From the NCBI RefSeq assembly GCF_000635915.2, contig NZ_CP015614.1:2578501-2642500 (forward strand): a DNA stretch of 64,000 nt, written 5' to 3'. Below, in pieces: positions 17,430 to 25,550 of the stretch (its first letter is position 1; each line of letters starts with the position of its first letter). Both the position numbers and the translations under genes were made by a program. Below the pieces are notes generated by a model that saw only the letters and a list, made by a program, of their open reading frames with translations, searched no databases and was not told where the DNA came from. This DNA is from Brevundimonas naejangsanensis. GTDB lineage: Bacteria; Pseudomonadota; Alphaproteobacteria; Caulobacterales; Caulobacteraceae.

Positions 17430-18029
17430 CTATTCCGGGGCGAAGGCGCGGACGAAGCGGCGGGCGACGTCGCGCGCCCGGGCGGGCAGGTCGGCGATTT
17501 CGGGATGCGGCAGCCCCAGCACCGAGCGCAGATGGCCGTGGCCCAGGGCCATGCCGGTGAACATCTCGGCGGCGGCCAGGGGGTCGGGGACGCTCAGGCG
17601 GCGCGCCTCGTCCTGGACCTTTAGCCAGGCGGCGATGCGCCGGACGCTCTCGCCCGGACCGGCGTCATAGATGGCGCGCGCCAGTTCCGGCGCCTCGGGC
17701 GAGACCAGGGCCACGCCGCGCAGGGAGGCGCCCTTGCCGCCTGTGCAGATCTTGCTGATCAGGGTCTCGGCGATGGCGGCCAGCACCGCCTCCGGCTCGG
17801 CGCCCGAAGTCAGCGGGGCGGTGACGGCGTCCGAGCGCTGGGCCGCCAGGGCCCGGCCGATCTCAGTCTTGGTCGCAAAACGATTGTAGAGGGTCTGTTT
17901 CGAGACGCCCGCACGCCGGGCGATCTCGCTCATCGAGGCCTTCGCGCCCTTTTCGACGAACAGGCTGGCGGCGGCCTGAAGGATAGCCTGGCTCTTTTGC
18001 TCGTCGATCTGGCCGCGGGCGCGGGGCAT
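17430..18029 (-). CDS. TetR-family transcriptional regulator
   Basis: 199 residues. N-terminal helix-turn-helix: AILQAAASLFVEKGAKASMSEI, RRAGVSKQTLYNRFATK at about 28-48; the remaining helices are a ligand-binding domain. Its ATG overlaps the stop of the DHA2 transporter gene (TGATG), so it is the last gene of the hlyD-transporter-tetR operon and probably represses it. The frame is open far upstream inside the transporter gene but only this start gives a normal TetR. Confidence 0.93.
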   Translation of the reverse strand: MPRARGQIDEQKSQAILQAAASLFVEKGAKASMSEIARRAGVSKQTLYNRFATKTEIGRALAAQRSDAVTAPLTSGAEPEAVLAAIAETLISKICTGGKGASLRGVALVSPEAPELARAIYDAGPGESVRRIAAWLKVQDEARRLSVPDPLAAAEMFTGMALGHGHLRSVLGLPHPEIADLPARARDVARRFVRAFAPE

Positions 18030-19609
18030 CAGTGGACATCCGAAGAAGCGGCGGCGGCGTTGGGTTTGGCGGGCTTGGACAGCAGGGTCAGGAAGCCCGC
18101 GCAGGCGCAGCCGATGGCCAGCAGGGCGAAGGCGTCGCCGAAGGCCAGAGTCGTCGCCTGTTTCTGCAACATCCCATAGACCGCCTTCAACGCCGAGGCC
18201 TGCGGGTCGATGGAGCCTGAAAAGCGCACGGCCATGCCGGCGATCATGTCGCGCACCCCCTGATGGGTCTGGTCGATGGCGCTGGTCAGCTCGGCCATGT
18301 GCAGGGCGGTGTTCTGGGTCAGGGAGGTGTTGAGGATGGCCAGGCCGAAGGCCCCGCCGACGTTGCGCGCCAGGTTCACCAGGCCCGAGGCGTTCTTGAC
18401 CATATGCGGCGGCAGGGTGGCCATCGTCACCTGCTGTGAGGCGATCATGGCCAGCATGACCCCGGCGCCGCGCATGGCCTGAATGCCGGCGAACTCCCAG
18501 AAGCCCCACTCATCGGTCACGACGCGGGCGTCCCACATGCCCCAGGCGGCCAGCATGAAGCCGACGAACATCAGGATGCGGGCGTCGACCTTGCGCACCA
18601 GGCGCCCGGCGAGGGGGCCAGTGGCGAACATGGCGAGCCCCGAGACCACCATGGTGGTGCCCACCTCGGCCGCCGAATAGCCGCGCACCCGGCCCAGAAA
18701 CAGCGGCAGCAGGAAGGTGCCGCCGAACAGGGCCGCGCCGACGATGAAGGTCATCAACACTCCCACCACGAAGTTGCGGTTGCCGAAGGCGCGCAGCTCC
18801 ACGATCGGATTGCGATAGCTGAGCGAGCGCCAGATGAAGGCCGGGCCGCAGACGGCGGCGACGACGCTGAGCAGCAGGATCCGGTCGTCGGCGAACCAGT
18901 CCTCCTTGGCGCCTTCCTCCAGCACGAACTGCAGGCCCATCAGAAAAGCCGCCATCAGCATCAGGCCCCACCAGTCAAAGCCCTTGGCCAGACTGGGGTC
19001 GCCCTTGTCGAAATGGGCGTATCGCCCGACCAGGAACAGGACGATCACGCCGGGAAAGACGTTGATGAAGAACAGCCAGCGCCAACTAAGCCATTCCGTC
19101 AGATGGCCCCCCAGCGTCGGGCCGACGGTCGGCGCCAGCGTCACGATCAGCCCCATGATGACGCTGGCCGTCACGCGCCGCTCGGGCGGGAAGGCGGTGA
19201 AGGCCACCGCGAAGACGGTCGGGATCATCGCCCCGCCGACAAACCCCTGCAGCGCGCGGAAGACGATCATCATCTCGATGGAGGACGACAGGCCGACCAT
19301 GACGCTCATGATCAGGAAGCCGAAGCAGGACGCGAGGAACACCTTTCGCGTGCCCCATAGCCGCGACAGATAGCCCGACAGGGGGATCATCACGACTTCG
19401 GGGATCAGATAGGCGGTCTGGATCCAGCTGATCTCATCGGCCGAAGCGCCGACCCCGGCCTGAATCTGCGGCAGGGAGGCGGCGACGATCTGTATGTCCA
19501 GAATGGCCATGAACTGGCCGATGACCATGCCGGCGAAGCCGAGCAGCAGGACCGTCCAGTTGATCTCGGGCTGGGCGGCTGGGGCCGATGACGCGGCCGC
19601 GTCGGTCAC
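18029..19609 (-). CDS. DHA2-family drug:H+ antiporter (EmrB/QacA type)
   Basis: 526-residue inner-membrane protein with about 14 hydrophobic segments. Family hallmarks: MVIGQFMAILDIQIVAASLPQI in helix 1, SWIQTAYLIPEVVMIPLSGYLSRLWGTRKV (motif A region) and the motif C-like GPTLGGHLTEWLSWRWLFFINV. With the periplasmic adaptor encoded just upstream (4-base overlap) it should form an EmrAB-type pump working with an outer-membrane channel that is not in the window. Confidence 0.94.
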   Translation of the reverse strand: MTDAAASSAPAAQPEINWTVLLLGFAGMVIGQFMAILDIQIVAASLPQIQAGVGASADEISWIQTAYLIPEVVMIPLSGYLSRLWGTRKVFLASCFGFLIMSVMVGLSSSIEMMIVFRALQGFVGGAMIPTVFAVAFTAFPPERRVTASVIMGLIVTLAPTVGPTLGGHLTEWLSWRWLFFINVFPGVIVLFLVGRYAHFDKGDPSLAKGFDWWGLMLMAAFLMGLQFVLEEGAKEDWFADDRILLLSVVAAVCGPAFIWRSLSYRNPIVELRAFGNRNFVVGVLMTFIVGAALFGGTFLLPLFLGRVRGYSAAEVGTTMVVSGLAMFATGPLAGRLVRKVDARILMFVGFMLAAWGMWDARVVTDEWGFWEFAGIQAMRGAGVMLAMIASQQVTMATLPPHMVKNASGLVNLARNVGGAFGLAILNTSLTQNTALHMAELTSAIDQTHQGVRDMIAGMAVRFSGSIDPQASALKAVYGMLQKQATTLAFGDAFALLAIGCACAGFLTLLSKPAKPNAAAASSDVH

Positions 19610-20697
19610 GGGGCGGGGCTCGGGTTGGCGGCTTCGGCGAAGGCGGCGCCGCCCGGGCTCTTCAGATCGACCTTGACCTCGACCGACAGGCCGGGGCGCA
19701 GGGCGATCGGCTGACCCTTGTCGTCGTGCTCGACCGCGATGCGGACCGGGACGCGCTGGGTGATCTTGGTGAAGTTGCCGGTGGCGTTCTCGACCGGGAT
19801 CAGGGCGAACTCAGAGCCGGTGGCCGGGGCGAAGCTGTCGATCCGGCCTTGGAGCGACCGGCCGGGGAAGGCGTCAGCCTTGATCTCGACCGCCTGGCCC
19901 AGGCGCATGCGCCCGACCTGCGTCTCCTTGAAGTTGGCGACCACATAGGCGTCCGTCAGCGGCACCACCGACATCAGCTGGCCGCCCGCCTGAACGACCT
20001 GACCCGCGCGCGCGCCGCGCGCCCCGACGACGCCCGCCACCGGGGCGCGGATCACCGTGCGCTCAAGCGTCAGTTTCGCCTGTTCGACCAGGGCGCGCGC
20101 CTGCTCCACGGCGGCCACGCTCTGCTGGCGGGACGAACCGAGGGCGGCGACGGCGCGCTGTTCGGCGGTCAGGGCGGCCTGGGCCTGGGCGACCGAGGCG
20201 CGGGCGGTTTCGGCCGTGGCGCGCTGGGTCTCGATGCGCTGCTGCGAGACCCAGCCCTGGGCGGCCAACTTGCCGTAGCGGTCGACCTCGGCGCGGGCGA
20301 GATTGGCCTGGGCCTCGGCCTGGGTCACGGCGGCGGCGCGCGCGGCGACGGTGGCCTGCTCCTGCTCGGCGCGGGCGTCGACATTGGCCACGGCGGCGCT
20401 CAGGGCCGCCAGATTGGCCTCGGCCTGGGCCAGGGCCGCGCGGGCGTCGGCGTCGTCCAGCCGGACCAGCACCTGACCGGCCTCGACGCGCTGGTTATCC
20501 TTGACCAGGACCTCGACCACCTCGCCGTTGATGCGGGGGCTGACGGCCACGGTGTCCGCCTGAACGAAGGCGTTGTCGGTGGCTTCCCAGCGCTGTTTGC
20601 CCTGCCACCAGACCACGCCGCCGACGATGAGGCCGAGGCCGACGACGCCGGCGACGATCAGGGGCAGACGCTTCTTGAGCGCGGCGGGGAGGGCCAT
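19606..20697 (-). CDS. HlyD-family membrane-fusion protein (EmrA type)
   Basis: 363 residues. One N-terminal membrane anchor (residues about 10-29, LIVAGVVGLGLIVGGVVWW), then a barrel-lipoyl start ATDNAFVQADTVAVSPRINGEV, a long alanine/glutamine-rich coiled-coil hairpin (about 80-190), and the returning lipoyl half RAPVAGVVGARGARAGQVVQ. It bridges the DHA2 pump to the outer membrane. First gene of the operon. Confidence 0.93.
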   Translation of the reverse strand: MALPAALKKRLPLIVAGVVGLGLIVGGVVWWQGKQRWEATDNAFVQADTVAVSPRINGEVVEVLVKDNQRVEAGQVLVRLDDADARAALAQAEANLAALSAAVANVDARAEQEQATVAARAAAVTQAEAQANLARAEVDRYGKLAAQGWVSQQRIETQRATAETARASVAQAQAALTAEQRAVAALGSSRQQSVAAVEQARALVEQAKLTLERTVIRAPVAGVVGARGARAGQVVQAGGQLMSVVPLTDAYVVANFKETQVGRMRLGQAVEIKADAFPGRSLQGRIDSFAPATGSEFALIPVENATGNFTKITQRVPVRIAVEHDDKGQPIALRPGLSVEVKVDLKSPGGAAFAEAANPSPAP

Positions 20698-20726
20698 GGA
20701 GAGACAGCTCGCTTGGAATTTCGCGC

Positions 20727-20754
20727 GTAAAATGGACGGCGGCGTCTAGAATAC
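20727..20754. promoter_or_regulatory. Candidate TetR operator
   Basis: An imperfect 28-bp palindrome, GTAAAATGGACG...CGTCTAGAATAC, in which 10 of 14 pairs match, lies 30 bases upstream of the hlyD-type gene in the only gap where the operon promoter can be. It is a plausible autoregulatory site for the operon's TetR protein. Confidence 0.35.
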
Positions 20755-20834
20755 AACCCCGAACCGCGCCTTTTTGTCGCAGCGTGTCGCGCGGGCGACG
20801 TTGACGCCGCGCGCCGGGGAGGCGAAGCGGGGGC

Positions 20835-21599
20835 ATGGCTCCGTTGAAATCCGCGTCCCGCCAGAAGAAGGCCGTTCAGAAGGCCGGCCTGACCCCGCCG
20901 CCCGGCAAGCGCTCGCGCCAGCCGAAGACGGCCCCCGTCGGGGCGATTATCGCCTGGCCGCCGGATGAGGATCGGGTGGAGGAGATCTTCGTCCGCCTGT
21001 CCGGCGTCATGCCCGACCCCAAGACCGAGCTGGAATTCGTCAATCCCTACACCCTGGTGGTGGCGGTCGCCCTGTCGGCCCAGGCGACCGACGTGGGGGT
21101 CAATAAGGCCACGCGCGCCTTGTTCGCCGTGGCCGACACGCCGCAGAAAATGCTGGCCCTGGGCGAGGAGGGGCTGATCCCGCTGATCTCGTCGATCGGC
21201 CTGTATCGCACCAAGGCGAAGAACGTCATCGCCGCCGCGCGGATGCTGGTCGAGAAGCACGGCGGCGAGGTGCCGCTGAACCGCGCCGACCTGCAGGCTC
21301 TGCCGGGCGTGGGGCGCAAGACCGCCAGCGTGGTGCTGAACGAACTGGGGATCGAGCCGGCCATCGCGGTGGACACCCACGTCTTCCGTGTCTCGCATCG
21401 GCTGGGCTTGGCCAACGCTTCGACGCCGGACAAGGTCGAGGCCCAGCTGCATCAGGTGGTGCCGGAGGCCTGGCTGCCCAAGGCCCACCATTGGCTGATC
21501 CTGCACGGCCGCTACACCTGTCTGGCCCAGCGGCCGAAGTGCGCGGGATGCGTGATCTCGGACCTGTGCCCGTCGCGGGCCAGCTTCATGGGCGTGTAG
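20835..21599 (+). CDS. nth: Endonuclease III (DNA glycosylase/AP lyase)
   Basis: Removes oxidised pyrimidines in base-excision repair. 254 residues. After a basic, proline-rich N-terminal extension of about 40 residues come LVVAVALSAQATDVGVNKATR, the helix-hairpin-helix LPGVGRKTASVVLNELG with catalytic Lys, VDTHVFRVSHRLGL with catalytic Asp, and the [4Fe-4S] ligands C-x6-C-x2-C-x5-C near the end. The extension is longer than in E. coli Nth (211 residues). Confidence 0.95.
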   Translation: MAPLKSASRQKKAVQKAGLTPPPGKRSRQPKTAPVGAIIAWPPDEDRVEEIFVRLSGVMPDPKTELEFVNPYTLVVAVALSAQATDVGVNKATRALFAVADTPQKMLALGEEGLIPLISSIGLYRTKAKNVIAAARMLVEKHGGEVPLNRADLQALPGVGRKTASVVLNELGIEPAIAVDTHVFRVSHRLGLANASTPDKVEAQLHQVVPEAWLPKAHHWLILHGRYTCLAQRPKCAGCVISDLCPSRASFMGV

Positions 21600-21601
21600 G
21601 C

Positions 21602-22492
21602 CTAGCGCTCCAGCCGCGCCCGCACCGCCTGACCGAAGCGGGCGCCAGCTTCAGGCGCGGCGGCCAGGTAGAAGTCCGGCTCGATCAGTTCGGCCTCCAT
21701 CAGCACCCAGTCGCCGTCGTCGCCCTTCGTCATGTCGATGCGGGCGTAGAGGAGGTCTTCGTCGATGACGGCCAGGGTGCGTTCGGCCAGATCCAGCGCG
21801 CCCTGAGGCGCGGCCTTCAGCGCCTGGTATTGTCCGCCGTACTGGGTCTGGATGCGGAACTCGCCCGCCGCGCCGGGGCGCTTGTTCACGACGTGGCTCA
21901 GTTCGCCGCCGAAATAGAGCAGGGAGGTCTCGCCCTCGGTCTCGATGGCCTTGAGATAGGGCTGGATCATCGTCCCGCCGACGGGGGCATTGGCCAGAGC
22001 CACGTCCAAGGGTTCGCCCGCCGTCACCCGCAGGGTGCGCCAGGCGCCGCCCGAGACGGTGGGCTTGACGATCAGGGTTTCGGCGCCTGTCGCGGCGAAG
22101 GCGGCTTCCAGAACCGCAGCGTCGACGTGGTCGGCGAAGATCGTCTCGGGCACGGCGACGCCTTTCTCCCCCAGGCGGGCCAGATAGCGTTTGTCGGCGT
22201 TCCAGCGCAGGGTCGCGGCTGGATTGGCCAGGGGCGCGCCCGCCTCGGCCCAGGTCGTGCAGGCCTGGACCCAGCGGTCGTGGCCCTGATGATAGCCCCA
22301 GACCAGCAGCGGCAGGACCAGGGGGAAGTCCATCAGGGCGCGGGCGTTCTCGACGTGATCGGTCCAGGGCGTCGGCCGCGCCGTGATCCCCGCCGTCGCC
22401 AGCGCCTCGCCCAGCCGGTCCAGCACGCCCGGCCACAGGGTCGAATAGGTGGGGTCGGCCGGGTCGGGGGTCAGGACGGCGACGTCGGTCAT
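21602..22492 (-). CDS. ATP-grasp domain protein
   Basis: 296 residues from the ATG that has GCGGAG 8 bases upstream. The fold is indicated by an N-terminal substrate domain (VAVLTPDPADPTYSTLWPG), LARLGEKGVAVPETIF, ATP-binding lysine segment ETLIVKPTVSGGAWRT, and the metal-binding end YARIDMTKGDDGDWVLMEAELIEPDFYL. It resembles RimK/glutathione-synthetase-like ligases often annotated as hypothetical. The substrate is unknown. Convergent with nth and divergent from adenosine kinase. Confidence 0.72.
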   Translation of the reverse strand: MTDVAVLTPDPADPTYSTLWPGVLDRLGEALATAGITARPTPWTDHVENARALMDFPLVLPLLVWGYHQGHDRWVQACTTWAEAGAPLANPAATLRWNADKRYLARLGEKGVAVPETIFADHVDAAVLEAAFAATGAETLIVKPTVSGGAWRTLRVTAGEPLDVALANAPVGGTMIQPYLKAIETEGETSLLYFGGELSHVVNKRPGAAGEFRIQTQYGGQYQALKAAPQGALDLAERTLAVIDEDLLYARIDMTKGDDGDWVLMEAELIEPDFYLAAAPEAGARFGQAVRARLER

Positions 22493-22641
22493 AGGCGCGG
22501 CTCCGCAAGGCCCGGCGAGGGCGGTGTGCAACAGGTCCATCGGCTTTAGGCCGCCGCCGGATCGGCGTGAAGGGCCGCTTTTCGCACGGCAGCGGGGCCG
22601 GCGCACTGGCGCGCGGCCGTCTCGCCCGCTATGGGGCGGAC

Positions 22642-23676
22642 ATGACCCAATCCCTGCCCGCCTTCGCCCAAAACGCCCGTTTCGACGTCTGCGCCCTGGG
22701 CAACGCCATCGTCGACGTCCTGGCGCCGTGCGATGCGGCCTTCCTGGAGGCCAAGGGCCTGATCCCCGGCTCGATGCAGCTGGTCGACGAGGCGCAGAGC
22801 GCGACCCTGTATGACGCCATGGCGGCGGGGGTCGAGGCCTCGGGCGGATCGGCGGGCAACACCGTGGCGGGCGTCGGCTCGTTCGGCGGGCGCGCCGCCT
22901 ATATCGGCAAGGTGGCCAAGGACACCCTGGGCGAGGTCTTCAGCCACGACATCCGCGCTGTCGGCGTCCACTTCGACACCCCCGTGCTGGAAGACGGCGC
23001 CGGTAAGGGTTTCGGCACCGGCCGCTGCCTGATCAACGTCACGCCGGACGGCCAGCGCACCATGTGCACCTTCCTGGGCGCCGCCAACCAGCTGACGACG
23101 GCCGACGTCGACGCGGGCGTGATCGGCGACAGCGCCATCGTCTATCTGGAAGGCTATCTGTTCGATCCGGCCCCGGCCCGCGCGGCTTTCGAGGCCGCCG
23201 CCGCCGCCGCCCATGCGGCGGGCCGCAAGGTCGCCATCACCCTGTCGGACAGCTTCGTGGTGCACCGCTGGCGCGCTGAACTGCTGGCCTTCATCGAGAG
23301 CTCGGCTGACATCGTCCTGGCCAATGAGGCCGAGCTGCACGCCCTGTTCGAGACCGAGGACTTTGACCACGCCGCCGCCCACCTTGGCCGCATCGTCGAG
23401 GTGGCGGCCGTGACGCGCGGCGCCGCCGGTTCGGTGCTGTTCCGCGGCGGCGAGCGGGTCGAGGTCGCCGCCTATCCGGTCGAGAAGGTCGTCGACACCA
23501 CGGGCGCCGGGGATCAGTACGCGGCGGGCGTTCTGCTGGGCCTGTCGCGCGGCCTGTCCCTGGCCGAGGCCGGGGCGTTGGGTTCGCTGGCCGCGTCGGA
23601 AGTCATCGCCCACTGGGGTCCGCGTCCGATGGTCGGGCTGAAGGATCTGGCGGCGCAGCACGGCCTGAGCCTCTAA
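22642..23676 (+). CDS. Adenosine kinase-like PfkB-family sugar kinase
   Basis: 344 residues. Ribokinase/PfkB fold: N-terminal FDVCALGNAIVDVLAP, ASGGSAGNTVAGVGSFGGRAAYIGKVA for substrate, and the signature DTTGAGDQYAAGVLLGLSRG with the catalytic Asp. In alphaproteobacteria such proteins are annotated adenosine kinase, salvaging adenosine released by S-adenosylhomocysteine breakdown. The start was placed at MTQSLPAF since upstream codons lie within the divergent gene's leader. Confidence 0.88.
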   Translation: MTQSLPAFAQNARFDVCALGNAIVDVLAPCDAAFLEAKGLIPGSMQLVDEAQSATLYDAMAAGVEASGGSAGNTVAGVGSFGGRAAYIGKVAKDTLGEVFSHDIRAVGVHFDTPVLEDGAGKGFGTGRCLINVTPDGQRTMCTFLGAANQLTTADVDAGVIGDSAIVYLEGYLFDPAPARAAFEAAAAAAHAAGRKVAITLSDSFVVHRWRAELLAFIESSADIVLANEAELHALFETEDFDHAAAHLGRIVEVAAVTRGAAGSVLFRGGERVEVAAYPVEKVVDTTGAGDQYAAGVLLGLSRGLSLAEAGALGSLAASEVIAHWGPRPMVGLKDLAAQHGLSL

Positions 23677-23745
23677 GAGCCGCGACAAAGGGTCGGACGC
23701 CGCGCCCGCTTGCCGTGGGGCGCTGGGCCGCGTAATCGGCGGCCC

Positions 23746-24465
23746 ATGTTCGGCCTCGCCAATCCCGACCGCTTCATGCGCTTCACCGGCCCCCTGGTTC
23801 CGGTGCTGTGGATCTGCGCGCTCGGCCTGCTGCTGCTGGGGACGTGGTTCAGCTTCGCCGCGCCGGGCGACTATCAGCAGGGCGACACGGTGCGCATCAT
23901 GTTCATTCACGTCCCGGCGGCGTCGCTGGGGCTGATGGCCTATGGAGCGCTGGGTGTCTCTAGCTTCTTCGCCCTGGTGTTCCGCCATCCGCTGGCCGAT
24001 GCAGCGGCGCGGGCGGCCGCCGTGCCGGGTGCGGCCTTGACCGCCCTGGCCCTGGTCACCGGCGCCCTGTGGGGCCAGCCCATGTGGGGGACGTGGTGGG
24101 TGTGGGACGCGCGCCTGACCTCGGTGCTGGTGCTGTTCCTCTTCTACCTCGGCTATATGGCCCTGCGCAGCTCGATCGACGATGAGGCCAAGGCGGCGCG
24201 GGCGGCGGCGGTGCTGGGTCTGGTCGGCCTGATCAACCTGCCGATCGTCAAGTTCTCGGTCGATTGGTGGAACACCCTGCACCAGCCCGCGTCGCTGCTG
24301 CGGTCGGGCGGGACCAGCGTGGACCCGGTCTTCCTGCCCGCCCTGCTGACGATGATGGCGGCCTACGCCGTGCTGTTCGGGGCGATCTGGCTGACGTCGA
24401 TCCGCACCGAGGTCCGTCGCCGTCGTGTTCTGACCCTTCGCGCCCGCGCGGCGCTGGAAGCCTGA
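23746..24465 (+). CDS. ccmC: Heme exporter / cytochrome c maturation protein CcmC
   Basis: 239-residue inner-membrane protein with six hydrophobic segments that passes heme to CcmE. It carries the periplasmic tryptophan-rich WWD region (MWGTWWVWDARLTS) and the conserved IHVPAASLGLMAYG and WWNTLHQPAS histidine segments. First of three ccm genes (ccmC-ccmD-ccmG). ccmA and ccmB are not upstream here, where adenosine kinase lies instead. Confidence 0.95.
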   Translation: MFGLANPDRFMRFTGPLVPVLWICALGLLLLGTWFSFAAPGDYQQGDTVRIMFIHVPAASLGLMAYGALGVSSFFALVFRHPLADAAARAAAVPGAALTALALVTGALWGQPMWGTWWVWDARLTSVLVLFLFYLGYMALRSSIDDEAKAARAAAVLGLVGLINLPIVKFSVDWWNTLHQPASLLRSGGTSVDPVFLPALLTMMAAYAVLFGAIWLTSIRTEVRRRRVLTLRARAALEA

Positions 24466-24477
24466 TGGAGTTGTCTC

Positions 24478-24630
24478 ATGCTTGATCTGGACATGAGCCC
24501 CTACGGCGCCTTCGTCTGGCCCGCTTGGGGGATCAGCGCCGTGGTGCTGGCCGCCCTGTCGGCGCGCGCCCTGATCGCCGCCCGCCGCTGGAAGCGGGAG
24601 CTGGCCCGGCTGGAGGCCGCGCGTAAATGA
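24478..24630 (+). CDS. ccmD: Heme exporter protein CcmD
   Basis: A 50-residue protein too small for most gene finders: MLDLDMSPYGAFVWPAWGIS then one hydrophobic helix and a basic tail (ARRWKRELARLEAARK). The YGAFVWPAW segment and position between ccmC and ccmG identify it as the small subunit that helps release holo-CcmE from the heme exporter. Its stop overlaps the ccmG start (ATGA). Confidence 0.92.
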   Translation: MLDLDMSPYGAFVWPAWGISAVVLAALSARALIAARRWKRELARLEAARK

Positions 24631-25190
24631 AGCGCTGGCTGGCCCTGCTGCCCATCGTCGTTCTGGTCGCGCTGGGCGTCTTTCTGATGACGCAGATGGA
24701 CCGGATGGCGGGCGACCCCGCCGCCGGGCCGACCTATCGTCCCGACGCGCTGGTCGGTCAGCTCATCCCCGAGACGACGGTCCTGCCCATCCTGTCGGAC
24801 GGCAAGGCCAGCGACGACCTTCTGGACCTGAAGACGGCGGGCGTGGGCAAGCCGATGATCGTCAACGTCTTCGCCAGCTGGTGCGCGCCGTGCCGCCTGG
24901 AGCATCCGCAGCTGATGGAGCTGAAGGAGCAGGGGATCGCCGTGGTCGGCGTGGCCTATAAGGACGACCCCGTCGCCACCGACGCCTTCCTGGACGAGCT
25001 GGGCGACCCCTATCGTCTGGTGCTGGTCGACCGCGAGGGACGCGCCGGGCTGGACCTGGGCGTGTCGGGCGTGCCCGAGAGCTTCGCCGTCGACGCCTAT
25101 GGGACCATCGTCGCCAAGTCCTCGGGGCCGATCCTGACCGACGCCGATCTGAAGACGCTGACCGACGCCCTGAACGCTCCAGCGCGTTGA
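24627..25190 (+). CDS. ccmG: Thiol:disulfide interchange protein CcmG/DsbE
   Basis: 187 residues: an N-terminal membrane anchor (LALLPIVVLVALGVFLM) then a periplasmic thioredoxin fold with the active site FASWCAPCRLEHP near residue 88 and the GVPESFAVD cis-proline loop. It reduces apocytochrome c cysteines before heme attachment. Overlaps ccmD by four bases. Confidence 0.95.
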   Translation: MKRWLALLPIVVLVALGVFLMTQMDRMAGDPAAGPTYRPDALVGQLIPETTVLPILSDGKASDDLLDLKTAGVGKPMIVNVFASWCAPCRLEHPQLMELKEQGIAVVGVAYKDDPVATDAFLDELGDPYRLVLVDREGRAGLDLGVSGVPESFAVDAYGTIVAKSSGPILTDADLKTLTDALNAPAR

Positions 25191-25221
25191 GGCGACCGCC
25201 CGAAACAGGGTGAATCGCGCA

Positions 25222-25229
25222 TTAACCAT
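25222..25229 (+). promoter_or_regulatory. CtrA-type half-site TTAACCAT
   Basis: TTAACCAT lies 30 bases before the following small gene. In Caulobacter this octamer is a known half-site for the cell-cycle regulator CtrA. It may give cell-cycle control of that gene, but one octamer alone is weak evidence. Confidence 0.35.
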
Positions 25230-25259
25230 ATCTAGACGAAGCGCGGGCATCCTTGGCCC

Positions 25260-25490
25260 ATGTCCGCCATTTCGTCCGAGCGGCCGGCCTTTCCGCCTCA
25301 GGCGGGCGGCGCGGCCCACGCCCTGAGAACGGCCCAGTCGGCCTTCTTCCGCCAAGCCATGGGGCTGGCGGCGCCGGTTGCGGCTGAGGAGACGATGCGT
25401 TCGGCTGCGGCGGTTTCTGCGCCGGTCGAACAGGCGGCGCCGACATCGCGGCTGCAACGCCCCGGCTCGCTGCTGGACATTCGGGTATAG
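25260..25490 (+). CDS. Small hypothetical protein
   Basis: 76 residues, no signal or membrane segment: MSAISSERPAFPPQAGGAAH, an alanine/glutamine helix (LRTAQSAFFRQAMGL), a disordered middle and a compact end RPGSLLDIRV. The end looks like a conserved signature in related genomes, from memory only. A TTAACCAT half-site lies upstream. No clear Shine-Dalgarno, so the start is uncertain. Confidence 0.5.
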   Translation: MSAISSERPAFPPQAGGAAHALRTAQSAFFRQAMGLAAPVAAEETMRSAAAVSAPVEQAAPTSRLQRPGSLLDIRV

Positions 25491-25510
25491 GCTGCGGCCT
25501 CATGCTCCGC

Positions 25511-25542
25511 TCCTGCCGGCGGACGCCGGGATGAGCGGGAGA
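25511..25542 (+). repeat. Palindromic repeat, family C (single arm)
   Basis: TGCCGGCGGACGCCGGGATGAGCGGG, the same arm found in pairs at 28178-28312 and 62583-62680. It lies between two convergent genes and can fold on itself (CCGGCG/CGCCGG). Confidence 0.65.
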
Positions 25543-25550
25543 GGAAGGGG

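Noticed and set aside
17430..18509. Extended TetR protein of 359 codons
   Set aside because: The first 160 codons lie in the transporter gene in another frame and are Arg/Gly/Pro-rich noise; the regulator starts at 18029.
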